DNA of 16,738 bases from an uncultured Selenomonadales bacterium (GCA_937901445.1 CALDHY010000081.1:1-16738), one strand, 5' to 3'. Positions 6,483 through 14,066 are shown, counted from the stretch's first letter. Notes: generated by a model not told the origin, from the sequence alone. Numbers and translations: made by a program.

Positions 6483-6836
6483 TTAATCACTCCTATTTTC
6501 AATTTTTTCTCTGCAAGTAAGCTGCAAAAATTTATGTTGCTCGTTTAAATCTTTGGCAGGCAGTACTTGTTCAAAAATTCTGCCTTGATAAATGATACGA
6601 TCGCGCAGATTTAAATTTTGCCTGTATCTGATTGTTATCCTAAATTCCAGTTCAGAAACTTTTTCGGCTTGTCCGTTGACGATGAACGCGCCGTATCCTT
6701 CGATACTTGCACAAACGTTTTCGATATTGCCTAAATTGGGATAATCATAAAGTGCAACGCCGCGGGAATTTTTATTTGCAACTGCCTTTTGAATAGTTAC
6801 GCGCTTGTTCAATTCTTCAGAGTTAATTTTCAGCAA
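6483..6836 (-). CDS. Head closure / head-tail adaptor protein (gp16-like)
   Basis: A 117-aa protein of the SPP1 gp16 / HK97 head-tail adaptor group, which closes the portal channel after packaging. The usual pattern is seen: N-terminal LNKRVTIQKAVANKNSRGVALYDY, ENVCASIEGYGA, then ELEFRITIRYRQNLNLRDRIIYQGRIFEQV, the paired strands around a conserved R-D-R-I-x-Y-x-G. The start is a TTG (6834-6836) with GGAGG 9 bases upstream. It begins just after the connector stop codon, in the order connector, closure, as in related phages. Confidence 0.87.
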   Translation of the reverse strand: MLKINSEELNKRVTIQKAVANKNSRGVALYDYPNLGNIENVCASIEGYGAFIVNGQAEKVSELEFRITIRYRQNLNLRDRIIYQGRIFEQVLPAKDLNEQHKFLQLTCREKIENRSD

Positions 6837-6837
6837 A

Positions 6838-7119
6838 TCAATCAGCCTCCGAAAATCTTAAGCTGTGGAGAATTTTTTTCTGAATATCGAAAAGCCGGTT
6901 ATCAAGTGAAGAATCATTCGCCATATTAAATTCCCTGTAAACGTAAAGTTTGATAAACTGCCGCATAAGGGCGTTATCAGCGTCATATTGTTTGCCTGTC
7001 GCCGTTATCAAATCTTCTTTCGCCGCGTCAATCAGATACTGTAATTCAGAATCATAACTTGAATTGTCTCCGTCGATATTCAGATAACTTTTCATTTCTG
7101 CAACTGAAATTTCAGCCAC
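6838..7119 (-). CDS. Head-tail connector protein (gp6-like)
   Basis: A 93-aa, largely helical protein matching the gp6/gp15-type connectors that stack below the portal. The typical opening is MAEISVAEMKSYLNIDGDNSSYD, followed by ELQYLIDAAKEDLITATGKQY, ALMRQFIKLYVYREF and a C-terminal helix. It starts with GTG (7117-7119) preceded by GGGGAGGTGA, one of the best ribosome binding sites in the window. It follows the capsid gene after 32 bases, which contain nothing but this binding site and a short palindrome. Confidence 0.88.
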   Translation of the reverse strand: MAEISVAEMKSYLNIDGDNSSYDSELQYLIDAAKEDLITATGKQYDADNALMRQFIKLYVYREFNMANDSSLDNRLFDIQKKILHSLRFSEAD

Positions 7120-7151
7120 GATTTATCACCTCCCCAAAATGGAAAACGTTT

Positions 7152-8399
7152 TCAACTACCTTTCTTGATTCTCAAAAAGCCGTTCTTGCGCGTTACATTG
7201 CCACCGGCAAAAATAACGCCGCGATAAGCTGTCATTCCTTCTTTAAATTTGTAGTCATCTGAAATTTTAACTTCCATTGGCGAAAATTCGACAAGCTGAT
7301 AGTTGGTCAAGTGCCCGTAAGCCATACAGTAAGCCCCAGCAGTTGTTGCCGCGCCTGTAAGTTGGTTACACGCCGAATTGATAATGAAAGGAACTCCATT
7401 TATCCTGCCGGAATTGCCATCATATTCAATGTTGTAATAGCGGAGCGTAGTTGAAGTACGCACTTTGGCAAATTCCAGCAAGTCCAATTTATTAAGAATC
7501 AGTACAGCCGAGCCTTCAACGTCTTCATTGCCGCCGTAATGGAAAATTATTTCGTCAAGTGTTTTGTCGTTAATCGTAGTCAAAGCTAAATCAGTTGTTG
7601 AATCAATAGCGGTTGCCGCCGAGCTGAAAATTCCTGTTATCTGATTAGTACTGCCGCCGCCCAAAAGAATTTGATTAGTTATTTTCATACGCATAGATTT
7701 TCGGATATTCTGAAAGACAACATCTGCATAATTGGCATTGGGCAATTTTTGAAGTTCTTCCGTAACTTCCGAATACGCAGTAATTTTAGTTTTGTTAATA
7801 TCGACATAGGCAAAAGTAGTTTCAGCAGTTGCCGCTATTGCAGTTTCAGACGTATAATCGCCCGCGGCTATTGAATTAACGTAGCCTTGAGTAAAACTTT
7901 CGCCGCCGTTCAAAGACAAATGACTGACAGAATCAATCAAACTGCTTACAACGTTAAATTCAGGATTGATTGTATCGGAGTAATATTTGGGAACAATAAT
8001 ACTTGTACCGTTACCGACCGTAACTGCGCGAAGTTCGCCGAAAAGACCAAGTGGCGAATCTACCGCGCGTTTTTCTTTTAAATCGTTACCTGCTTTTTCG
8101 CGTGTTTCAAGAATTTTGCTGTAGTCGGTAATTCCGCGCTCTTCTGTTGGGGTAAAGCCTTTGCCTTGTACAAAATTTGGCGGCTCTGCACTACGCCTTT
8201 CTGCGTTATCGCCATTAACAGCGGCTGTGCGTTCGTCGGTAGTAGTTTTTGACATTGCGGCGCGTACTGCGTCAATATCGCCGTTTAATTCTTGAATCTG
8301 TTTTTGAAGTGAGCGCAATTCTTCAACGCTGTTACTTTTTTCAGATTGTGCAAGCAAGGCGGCGCGGCGTTCTTCATACTTTTTTATCAGATTATCCAT
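7152..8399 (-). CDS. Major capsid protein, HK97 fold
   Basis: This 415-aa protein builds the capsid shell. Residues 1-~110 are a charged coiled coil (YEERRAALLAQSEKS..., LQKQIQELNGDIDAVRAAM) followed by a low-complexity linker. This is the scaffolding 'delta' domain normally removed by the prohead protease encoded just upstream. The mature part, from about residue 113 (VDSPLGLFGELRAV), has the HK97 pattern: SEVTEELQKL with a long spine helix, FQNIRKSMRMKITNQILLGGG, VPFIINSACNQ and the C-terminal ISDDYKFKEGMTAYRGVIFAGG. AGGAG lies 9 bases before the ATG. The cleavage site cannot be fixed from sequence alone. Confidence 0.95.
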   Translation of the reverse strand: MDNLIKKYEERRAALLAQSEKSNSVEELRSLQKQIQELNGDIDAVRAAMSKTTTDERTAAVNGDNAERRSAEPPNFVQGKGFTPTEERGITDYSKILETREKAGNDLKEKRAVDSPLGLFGELRAVTVGNGTSIIVPKYYSDTINPEFNVVSSLIDSVSHLSLNGGESFTQGYVNSIAAGDYTSETAIAATAETTFAYVDINKTKITAYSEVTEELQKLPNANYADVVFQNIRKSMRMKITNQILLGGGSTNQITGIFSSAATAIDSTTDLALTTINDKTLDEIIFHYGGNEDVEGSAVLILNKLDLLEFAKVRTSTTLRYYNIEYDGNSGRINGVPFIINSACNQLTGAATTAGAYCMAYGHLTNYQLVEFSPMEVKISDDYKFKEGMTAYRGVIFAGGNVTRKNGFLRIKKGS

Positions 8400-8400
8400 T

Positions 8401-9045
8401 TTAAATCGCTCCTAAAATTCGATTTTTGAGTTTTAAAATTTCAAGCTCGTTATTTTTATCCAAAAATTGAGCGCGGGCGTTATCCAACACCTTTTTTGCA
8501 CTATCCGGCGCAAATTTGCTCCGAGCTGTAATATCAGTACTTTCATATTGCGGGAAGGTACAAGCAGAAACTTCAAATACCTTGCTGATACTTTTAATTC
8601 TGCGTGTAGGAGTATCTGTGTCTAAGTTTTGCCATTCTTCGCCGTCAACGACAAAGGCAAAACTCATACCGTCTAAATCACCGCGTTCAACCGCCGAATA
8701 TACGGCGCGGGCGTCTGCATTGTTTTCAGTGTCAAGCACTGCGCGAATAGCTAAGCCTACATCGTCAACAGTCAAAGTAAGAGTGCTGTTGCCGTTATTT
8801 CTGCGCGAGCGTGCAAGCGGTATTTTTGAGAAATCGTGATTGACCATAAGCGGTACGTCGCGCAGGTCTGCTTTATCAAACGCGCCCACGTCAATAACTT
8901 CATAAAAAAAGCCGCAAACATTTGTTTGACGGTTGAAAACCGCCGCGTGTCCTTCGATTATTCTTTCTATAACTTTTCCGTTTTCCGAGTTGTCAATCGC
9001 CCTAAATTCTTGTCCGTTGCAACTTCGATATTCAGTCTGATTCAT
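8401..9045 (-). CDS. HK97-type prohead protease
   Basis: A 214-aa serine protease of the HK97 prohead protease (S78) family, which removes the capsid scaffolding domain and itself. The features are IEGHAAVFNRQTN near the N-terminus, LMVNHDFSKIPLAR with the likely catalytic His70, and LDGMSFAFVV with the likely catalytic Ser128, then VFEVSACTFPQYEST. The start is the ATG at 9043-9045, with GGAGGTGA 5 bases upstream. An upstream in-frame extension exists but would run through the antisense RNA terminator and the ORF6N promoter and is not coding. It is separated from the portal by the inserted ORF6N cassette, whereas these two genes are normally adjacent. Confidence 0.93.
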   Translation of the reverse strand: MNQTEYRSCNGQEFRAIDNSENGKVIERIIEGHAAVFNRQTNVCGFFYEVIDVGAFDKADLRDVPLMVNHDFSKIPLARSRRNNGNSTLTLTVDDVGLAIRAVLDTENNADARAVYSAVERGDLDGMSFAFVVDGEEWQNLDTDTPTRRIKSISKVFEVSACTFPQYESTDITARSKFAPDSAKKVLDNARAQFLDKNNELEILKLKNRILGAI

Positions 9046-9061
9046 TTTTATCACCTCCACT

Positions 9062-9086
9062 AAAAAAGCCGCCATTTCTGACGGCT
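9062..9086 (-). terminator. Terminator of the ORF6N antisense RNA
   Basis: On the minus strand AGCCGTC - AGAAAT - GGCGGCT followed by six T. It ends 17 bases before the protease start codon. Loop and stem geometry match the BRO-N terminator at 3167-3193. Confidence 0.8.
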
Positions 9087-9100
9087 GATATTTTTTATCC

Positions 9101-9130
9101 TTGACAGCAGAAAACCCCGTGTTGTAAAAT
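9101..9130 (+). promoter_or_regulatory. Promoter of the ORF6N gene
   Basis: TTGACA (9101-9106), an 18-base spacer and TAAAAT (9125-9130), pointing rightwards against the late operon. The spacer holds GCAGAAAACCCC, shared with the BRO-N promoter. The predicted start is near 9137, giving an ~85-nt leader. Confidence 0.8.
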
Positions 9131-9154
9131 CTAAGCACAAAACACTAGAAACAA

Positions 9155-9191
9155 CGCGGGGATTTTCCATATTTATTTTATCAATCCCGCG
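9155..9191 (+). promoter_or_regulatory. Leader hairpin of ORF6N mRNA
   Basis: CGCGGGGATT (9155-9164) pairs with AATCCCGCG (9183-9191), 9 bp with one bulged G and an 18-nt loop. It overlaps the site (GGGGATTTTCC, 9158-9168) complementary to the antisense RNA 5' end, as the 12-bp leader hairpin of the BRO-N gene does. The two hairpins have unrelated stem sequences in the same place. Confidence 0.6.
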
Positions 9192-9203
9192 TGAAAGTGT
9201 CAA
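9175..9203 (-). promoter_or_regulatory. Promoter of antisense RNA to the ORF6N leader
   Basis: On the minus strand TTGACA (9203-9198), a 17-base spacer and TAAAAT (9180-9175); G9168 is the 7th base after the -10 box. The -35 box abuts the ORF6N ribosome binding site: TGTCAA, then GAAAGGATTTG. The BRO-N leader has the same join with one base different. Confidence 0.8.
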
Positions 9204-9221
9204 GAAAGGATTTGATATTTT

Positions 9222-9836
9222 ATGTTAAGAATTTTGCCCTTGCCGCCGGTTATCGGCACTGAACCATTTTGCAACATTGGGCGCATTTCTGTTAATGGCG
9301 AAGTCGTTTTGACGACGGAACAAACTGCCGATTTTTACGGTGCTAAAGTTATCAACATTCAACAGAATTTCAACAACAATAAAACTCATTTTATCGAAGG
9401 CAAGCATTATTTCAAACTTAAAAGCGACGATTTTAAAAATTTGCACTTAGAAAGTTTCGAACCACAAATTTCTTCTAAAACACGTACACTTTATCTTTGG
9501 ACAAAACTTGGTGTTCTTCGCCATTGCAAAATGCTCAACACTGATAAAGCGTGGGCAGTATTTGAAATGATGGAAAATACCTTCTTCAAAGTTTTGGAAA
9601 CCGGCAGTTATTCAATTTATGGCAACAATTATTTTCCGCCGGAACTTTCGGAGCGTTGGGCAAAAATTAAAGAGCGTGAAAACGAAGTCAAAGCCGCAGA
9701 TGTTTTGGCAAAGGCGGCGCGTTTAACTTCCAGCAGTAAATTTCGTGAACATTTACTCAAGCAAGCGCATTCAATGATTACCAGTACAGAATTTATTGAA
9801 GAAAACTGCAGCATTGATTTTTCAGATGACTTGTAA
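9222..9836 (+). CDS. ORF6N domain antirepressor-like protein
   Basis: This 204-aa protein is the only convincing gene on the plus strand. Residues ~20-122 form an ORF6N domain: ISVNGEVVLTTEQTADFYGA, then IQQNFNNNKTHFIEGKHYF, LYLWTKLGVLRHCKMLNTDK and AWAVFEMMENTFF. ORF6N is related to the BRO/KilA-N group found in phage antirepressors. The remainder is helical and charged (RWAKIKERENEVKAADVLAKAA). The ATG follows AAAGGA by 11 bases. The gene sits between portal and protease in the opposite orientation to all neighbours, with its own promoter, facing antisense RNA and terminator. It ends one base before the portal stop codon, so the two genes meet end to end. A regulatory role in the lysogen is likely; its target is unknown. 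Confidence 0.88.
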   Translation: MLRILPLPPVIGTEPFCNIGRISVNGEVVLTTEQTADFYGAKVINIQQNFNNNKTHFIEGKHYFKLKSDDFKNLHLESFEPQISSKTRTLYLWTKLGVLRHCKMLNTDKAWAVFEMMENTFFKVLETGSYSIYGNNYFPPELSERWAKIKERENEVKAADVLAKAARLTSSSKFREHLLKQAHSMITSTEFIEENCSIDFSDDL

Positions 9837-9837
9837 A

Positions 9838-11124
9838 TTAAATATCTTTCTTTTTTTCCGCGTCGATATTTTTATCGGCGTTTTTTTTATCCGGAACGTA
9901 TTTACCTAATTGAAAATCGTCAATTTTCGTTGAATTGACAAAATTTAGAGACTGTAGCCGCTTGTCGCCGCCTTCATTTAGTGGCGAAAGTCCGTACAAT
10001 TCCCTAACTTCATTTAACGTCATTAAGCCACTTTCAAAGGCGATTTTAGCTAATTCGTTTTTGGCGGCAGTGTCGAAGTAAGCAACCCTGCTGTAGTAAC
10101 ATTTAATCCTGTGCCCGACGTCTTTTTCTCTTTGAGTGAAAAGCCTATTCGTGAATGATTGTTCAAATTCCATAATAAAATCTTCAAGGCAGTTCTGGAA
10201 AAAAGCGGCGTGTTGTGCGCCGGAAAAATCGCCGTCAAGTATCGCTTGCGAAATACCGTAACGCTCCCTGATTATATCTTTCAAAAATTTCAATACACCG
10301 TCTGGAATAGCGGGCATAGCCTTATTAATAGGCGTGTATTCGCCGTCAAGTCCAATAGCAACAATCCCTGTTTTGGAAGTTTTGATTCTATCTTCAAAAT
10401 CTGCGCCTGCGTTTTTCATAGATTCACGATCAAGCACAGTTTTAACACTCAAAACGCCTTGAAGTGATAAACTTGACTGAATCATTTTTGGCAAGCCTTG
10501 TAAAATTTCGTCAAGCGTCTGCAGAGCCTTCAAAGTATCAGCGTCATCACTTGCGCCGAAATCGTTACCGCCGCCCATTAAAGTTGAAGTGCCGCGCCGC
10601 CATCGCAAATGAATTATTGAATCATAAGGCAGAATGTTACTTGAACCGTCGCGCCAATAAAACTTAATAGCCCAATCGCCGTTTTCAAAGTGTCCGAGCT
10701 CCGCACTTACCGGCGCAAGGGGATAAAAAGCCGTATAACGTTTAAATTCGTTGCCGTTTACAGATTTTACAATTTCCCATTGCGGATAAATGAAACAATT
10801 TTTATCCTTGCGTCTAAGCCATTCACAGCAGGAAAGAAAATCTTTAGCCGTTTGCAATTCGTTGACGCCGTCACGAAAAAGCCGCGTTATATCGTCATTA
10901 AGGCGGGAAATGCTGTTTTCTTTTGAAATGACGCTGACAACTTCAATTTTTGAAATTTCAGTAGCAATTCTGTCGATAACCGAATTTATAAAGTCGCTTG
11001 CATAAATATCACTGCCGAAGGAAGAAAAAACGGCGCGGGAATCAGCCAAAACTTCAGCCAAAATTTTTTTATCTTTGTTGCCTTTGAACTTATCCATAAG
11101 ATTTTTAACAAAACTTACAAGCAA
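9838..11124 (-). CDS. Portal protein, HK97 family
   Basis: A 428-aa portal protein, the dodecameric ring at the capsid vertex through which DNA is packaged. Family features are ASDFINSVIDRIATEISKIEV at the N-terminus, WLRRKDKNCFIYPQW, the stem/crown part with ILPYDSIIHLRWRRG, LKFLKDIIRERYGISQAILDGD and MTLNEVRELYGLSPLNEGGD near the C-terminus. The start is TTG at 11122-11124, 6 bases after GAGGTGA and overlapping the large terminase end by 10 bases. The last ~10 codons contain the terminator of the opposing ORF6N gene and encode a Lys-rich tail (NIDAEKKKDI), perhaps shaped by that element. Confidence 0.94.
   Translation of the reverse strand: MLVSFVKNLMDKFKGNKDKKILAEVLADSRAVFSSFGSDIYASDFINSVIDRIATEISKIEVVSVISKENSISRLNDDITRLFRDGVNELQTAKDFLSCCEWLRRKDKNCFIYPQWEIVKSVNGNEFKRYTAFYPLAPVSAELGHFENGDWAIKFYWRDGSSNILPYDSIIHLRWRRGTSTLMGGGNDFGASDDADTLKALQTLDEILQGLPKMIQSSLSLQGVLSVKTVLDRESMKNAGADFEDRIKTSKTGIVAIGLDGEYTPINKAMPAIPDGVLKFLKDIIRERYGISQAILDGDFSGAQHAAFFQNCLEDFIMEFEQSFTNRLFTQREKDVGHRIKCYYSRVAYFDTAAKNELAKIAFESGLMTLNEVRELYGLSPLNEGGDKRLQSLNFVNSTKIDDFQLGKYVPDKKNADKNIDAEKKKDI
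9861..9888 (+). terminator. Terminator of the ORF6N gene inside the portal coding end
   Basis: CGTCGATA - TTTT - TATCGGCG (8 bp, one G-U pair) followed by eight T on the plus strand. It starts 25 bases after the ORF6N stop codon and lies within the final codons of the portal gene. Confidence 0.85.
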
Positions 11125-12857
11125 ATTTCCTCACCTCGCTTACAAAAATTTTTCTGTATCATTTCATATTCAGATTTACAAGTACCGGCGGCGGCATAAG
11201 CGATAATCAGCGAAACTGCGCCGTCAATTCTGTTTTTGGACTGATGAACTTTAACGGGCATTTTCATAGCAAGATTGTTAATTTTGAGTGCAACGTTTTT
11301 CAAGTTCCAGCGGAGCATTTCATTATTGTTGTAGTTCAAAATCTTAAGTGTTAAATCACTTTCCAACAGATTCATAGGAGTATTTAAGCTGAAAAAGTTC
11401 ATACCGACGCGGCAAAGTTTATCCTCGCCGAAATAATCAGCAATTCCCTTTTTGAGCGCGGTACTGTGCCAAACATCAAAGCCAAATTTCAAAGGTTTAA
11501 CGTCGTAAGCCTTCAGCAGTTCCACATACCAAGCAACAACTTCTTCAGGGTCAACTTCATTACCTTTGCAGATTGTAACTAAGCCTTGCCGCGCCCATTG
11601 CCGATAATCTTTTTTTTCGGGATTCAGATTGTTATCAAATTTTGTATCAAGCTTAATTTCTGGAATAAAAAATTTTACAAGTGCAAATTTTTTTCTGGTG
11701 TACGGATTTATGAAAAGTGCAGTTGCCGCCGTCAAGTCGGTAGTTTCCGAAAGGTCGATACCGCCGATATAGAATTGCCCGCGCAGTGATTCTAAGTCGA
11801 AAGTATCAGTGTTAATAATGACGTGTTCCGGCAACCAAGCAACCGCGCTGTTTTGCTTAATGTTAAAATCTTTCGCAAGCACAAAGGCGCGGGTAGCGGC
11901 GTCAAGTTTAGAATCTTCAACCATACCGCGCAGGAAAGACCATTTTTTAATTACACCGAGTCCCGGATTAGATTTAAACCAAGATTTTTCATCTTGCCAA
12001 ATTTCCTCTTCGCTGTCCTGCGCGAACCAAAAAATTAAAAAATTTGGTTTATCAATTTCGCCGTTTAGTACGCCTTCAGCAAGTTTCAAGCGGTTATCAA
12101 GGTAACCGTCTTCCTTAAAACCTTCAGTAGTGAGTTCGATATACAGCGGCGATTCTTGAGTTGAAAGAGCTTGCTTGATAGGCATAATAAAGCCGTCGTC
12201 TTCGAGTTCGTGAACTTCATCGACAACGCCAATTTTGATATTGCGCCCTTCTTTTGCGCCGGTATGTGCTGACATTTTGCGTATACTGCCTTTATTTTGA
12301 GAAGTGAATTTACCTACGTGCTTTTTCTGCTTGATATTGCCGAAAAAAAGCCCTTTTTGGTTACGGCGAGTGCAACGCGCTAATTTTGGCGACGCCTCCC
12401 GCATTGCGTCTGTTGCCATAAAAAGCAAATCAGCTTGATCATAATCGTTAGAGCCGTACAAAATTTTTGTCCCCATTTCGCCGCAGCACCATTCAGCTAA
12501 AGTTATTGCGCTTGCAAGCGGCGTTTTACCGTTCTTGCGTCCGACAACTAAAAGCAATTCTTGATATTTCCGCACGTATTTTTTAAATTCGTCATTATAA
12601 ACTTTAATAGCGAAAATCGCCTCGATAACTGCTTTTTGCCACGTCATCAGCAAGAAAGGTTTACCGGCAAAAGGAGCTTCACTGTGCCTACATTCCCTTT
12701 CGATAAAGCGTATTCGTTTTTCGGATTCTGCAAAATCAATCTGCAGTGCGGGGTTATCTAAATCGTTCAACAACCTTTTCATTTGTTGCTTGACGAAGTG
12801 TCCAACAATCGCCCTGCCGCTTTGAATATCTTCCCAGTATTCACGAATGTAACTCAT
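11115..12857 (-). CDS. terL: Terminase large subunit
   Basis: A 580-aa packaging motor of the Terminase_1 family. The ATPase part has a Walker A-like VVGRKNGKT (residues 104-112) and Walker B VVDEVHE (211-217). The nuclease part has IGGIDLSETTDLTA (Asp368), KFGFDVWHS and the final NRIDGAVSLIIAYA with its acidic residue. It starts in a 4-base ATGA overlap with the dprA stop codon, which suggests translational coupling, and ends overlapping the portal start. Full length for the family, with all expected catalytic motifs. Confidence 0.96.
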   Translation of the reverse strand: MSYIREYWEDIQSGRAIVGHFVKQQMKRLLNDLDNPALQIDFAESEKRIRFIERECRHSEAPFAGKPFLLMTWQKAVIEAIFAIKVYNDEFKKYVRKYQELLLVVGRKNGKTPLASAITLAEWCCGEMGTKILYGSNDYDQADLLFMATDAMREASPKLARCTRRNQKGLFFGNIKQKKHVGKFTSQNKGSIRKMSAHTGAKEGRNIKIGVVDEVHELEDDGFIMPIKQALSTQESPLYIELTTEGFKEDGYLDNRLKLAEGVLNGEIDKPNFLIFWFAQDSEEEIWQDEKSWFKSNPGLGVIKKWSFLRGMVEDSKLDAATRAFVLAKDFNIKQNSAVAWLPEHVIINTDTFDLESLRGQFYIGGIDLSETTDLTAATALFINPYTRKKFALVKFFIPEIKLDTKFDNNLNPEKKDYRQWARQGLVTICKGNEVDPEEVVAWYVELLKAYDVKPLKFGFDVWHSTALKKGIADYFGEDKLCRVGMNFFSLNTPMNLLESDLTLKILNYNNNEMLRWNLKNVALKINNLAMKMPVKVHQSKNRIDGAVSLIIAYAAAGTCKSEYEMIQKNFCKRGEEICL

Positions 12858-13729
12858 TCGTCATCATCAACGTATCGCCTAAAAACTTCATTTACATTAT
12901 CCAGCAAAATTGCGCCGCCGTGTATCAATTTATGACAGCCAAAACTTTTTTCGCTGAAAATGTCATTAGGTACGGCGAAAACGTCACGGGAATTATCAGC
13001 CGCATACTTTGCCGCAATTAACGCGCCGGATTTTTCGCCCGCCTCAACCACAATAACGCCGCGTGAAAGCCCCGCAATAATCCTGTTTCGCGCAGGAAAA
13101 GTCCTCTTGCCGCCCTCATAATTCGGTGGAAACTCCGTCATAACAACGCCGCCGCTTTCAACAACTTCTTCAAGAAGTAGCTGATTATCACTTGGAATTT
13201 TATTCAATCCGTAACCTAAAACTGCAACCGTCCGCCCTGTTTTCAACGCCGCCGAATGTGCGAAAGTGTCAATGCCTCTAGCCGCGCCGCTTACAATGGT
13301 AAAGCCGTGCGCCGCCAAATTTTCACCCAGCATTTTTGAAACTTTTTCGCCGTAAGCAGTAGCATCACGCGCACCAACTACCGCTATTCTTTCAGCATTT
13401 GGAAATAATTTACCGTAATAATAAAAAACCGCCGGAGCGTTTGAAATTTCTCTCAAAATCGGCGGGTAGTCTTTATCGTAAAAAGTGCAGATTTTTATTT
13501 TCTTGACGTGGCAAAATTCAAAAAGCTTTTCGGCGGCGGCGGGATTTTCACGGCGAAAAGCAATCAGATTATCGACGATTTTTTGAGAAACGCCCGCCTG
13601 TTGAAGTTGCGCCAATGGTGCGTGCAAAACATCTTCTGCACTGCCGAAATAATTTATAAGCTTTTTAGTAGTTTCTGCGCCTATACCTCTTATCGAGTTT
13701 AAAACAGCAACGTAAAAATTTTCAAACAT
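12854..13729 (-). CDS. dprA: DprA/Smf-like DNA-processing protein in the terminase operon
   Basis: A 291-aa DprA homologue. An N-terminal helical, HhH/SAM-like part (LNSIRGIGAETTKKLINYFG) leads into the Rossmann-like core. The core shows IAVVGARDATAYG, IVSGAARGIDTFAHSAAL, TVAVLGYGLNKIPSDN, FPARNRIIAGLSRGVIVVEA and SGALIAAKYAADNSRDVFAVP. DprA binds single-stranded DNA and loads RecA. The C-terminal winged-helix domain of most chromosomal DprA proteins is absent; the protein ends ~20 residues after the core. It overlaps the small terminase (8 bases) and the large terminase (4 bases), so it is an integral part of the packaging operon. The chosen ATG lies 10 bases after AGGA; the ATG two codons upstream is possible. 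It may protect or recombine phage DNA; that role is inferred. Confidence 0.93.
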   Translation of the reverse strand: MFENFYVAVLNSIRGIGAETTKKLINYFGSAEDVLHAPLAQLQQAGVSQKIVDNLIAFRRENPAAAEKLFEFCHVKKIKICTFYDKDYPPILREISNAPAVFYYYGKLFPNAERIAVVGARDATAYGEKVSKMLGENLAAHGFTIVSGAARGIDTFAHSAALKTGRTVAVLGYGLNKIPSDNQLLLEEVVESGGVVMTEFPPNYEGGKRTFPARNRIIAGLSRGVIVVEAGEKSGALIAAKYAADNSRDVFAVPNDIFSEKSFGCHKLIHGGAILLDNVNEVFRRYVDDDE

Positions 13730-14066
13730 AATCATCAAGTCCTAAATCTTCATCGTTGACTGACGCGCCCAAAATCCTTGCTAATTTGAAGATAATATTG
13801 GTGTAACCTGCGCGAATCTTCGGCAATTCCTTAGCAACCGGCAGAGCTTTTTGGCGTGTTGGGTTATTGGGGTCTACTTTGATTAATCCTGTGACTTTTA
13901 CAATTTCATTAAGCCTGTCCAGTTCAACGCGCAGTCTTGCCGCCTCGATAATTGCGCCGTCAACAAGTTGTAATTGTTTTTCGTCAACATCTGCAAACAA
14001 CGCCTTGATTCTTTTATATTCTTCCTGCATTTCTACCATTTTTGGGCGTGTCTCCTTCGTTTTCAT
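13722..14066 (-). CDS. terS: Terminase small subunit, P27 family
   Basis: A 114-aa protein of the P27 small terminase type, which recognises phage DNA and brings it to the large subunit. The characteristic layout is a helical first half (YKRIKALFADVDEKQLQLVDGAIIEAARLRVELDRLNEIV), a short linker with GLIKVDPNNPTRQKALP, and a C-terminal helix (YTNIIFKLARILGASVND). The ribosome binding site is weak (CGGAAAACAA before the ATG). It follows a G/C-rich gap that may hold cos. The large terminase is not directly adjacent: a dprA gene is inserted between them. Confidence 0.87.
   Translation of the reverse strand: MKTKETRPKMVEMQEEYKRIKALFADVDEKQLQLVDGAIIEAARLRVELDRLNEIVKVTGLIKVDPNNPTRQKALPVAKELPKIRAGYTNIIFKLARILGASVNDEDLGLDDYV

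Larger units (their letters stand above)
9062..9168 (-). ncRNA. Predicted antisense RNA against ORF6N leader
   Basis: From the minus-strand promoter at 9175-9203, transcription would start at G9168 (GGAAAATCCCC) and end at the terminator at 9062-9086, giving ~107 nt. Its 5' half folds: GAAAA, one bulged U, then CCCCGCGTTGT against ACAACACGGGGTTTTC, with one C-A mismatch. It overlaps the first ~30 nt of the ORF6N transcript and runs across that gene's promoter. The counterpart at 4205-4300 shares start, end of stem (GGGGTTTTCTGC), promoter boxes and distance to the gene. The inner stem and loop have diverged. Control of antirepressor expression is an inference from layout. Confidence 0.72.

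Noticed and set aside
7142..7153. Palindrome GAAAACGTTTTC at the capsid gene end
   Set aside because: Six bases each way with no loop and no T-run; too short and too isolated to call a regulator site or terminator.
9046..9138. Longer version of the prohead protease starting near 9138
   Set aside because: The extra 31 codons cross the antisense RNA terminator and the ORF6N promoter and lack family similarity; a strong ribosome binding site sits before the ATG at 9045.
13735..13738. TTG/ATG starts for dprA two to three codons upstream of the chosen ATG
   Set aside because: They are at most 4 bases from the AGGA ribosome site; the ATG at 13729 is better spaced. The difference is two residues and not decisive.
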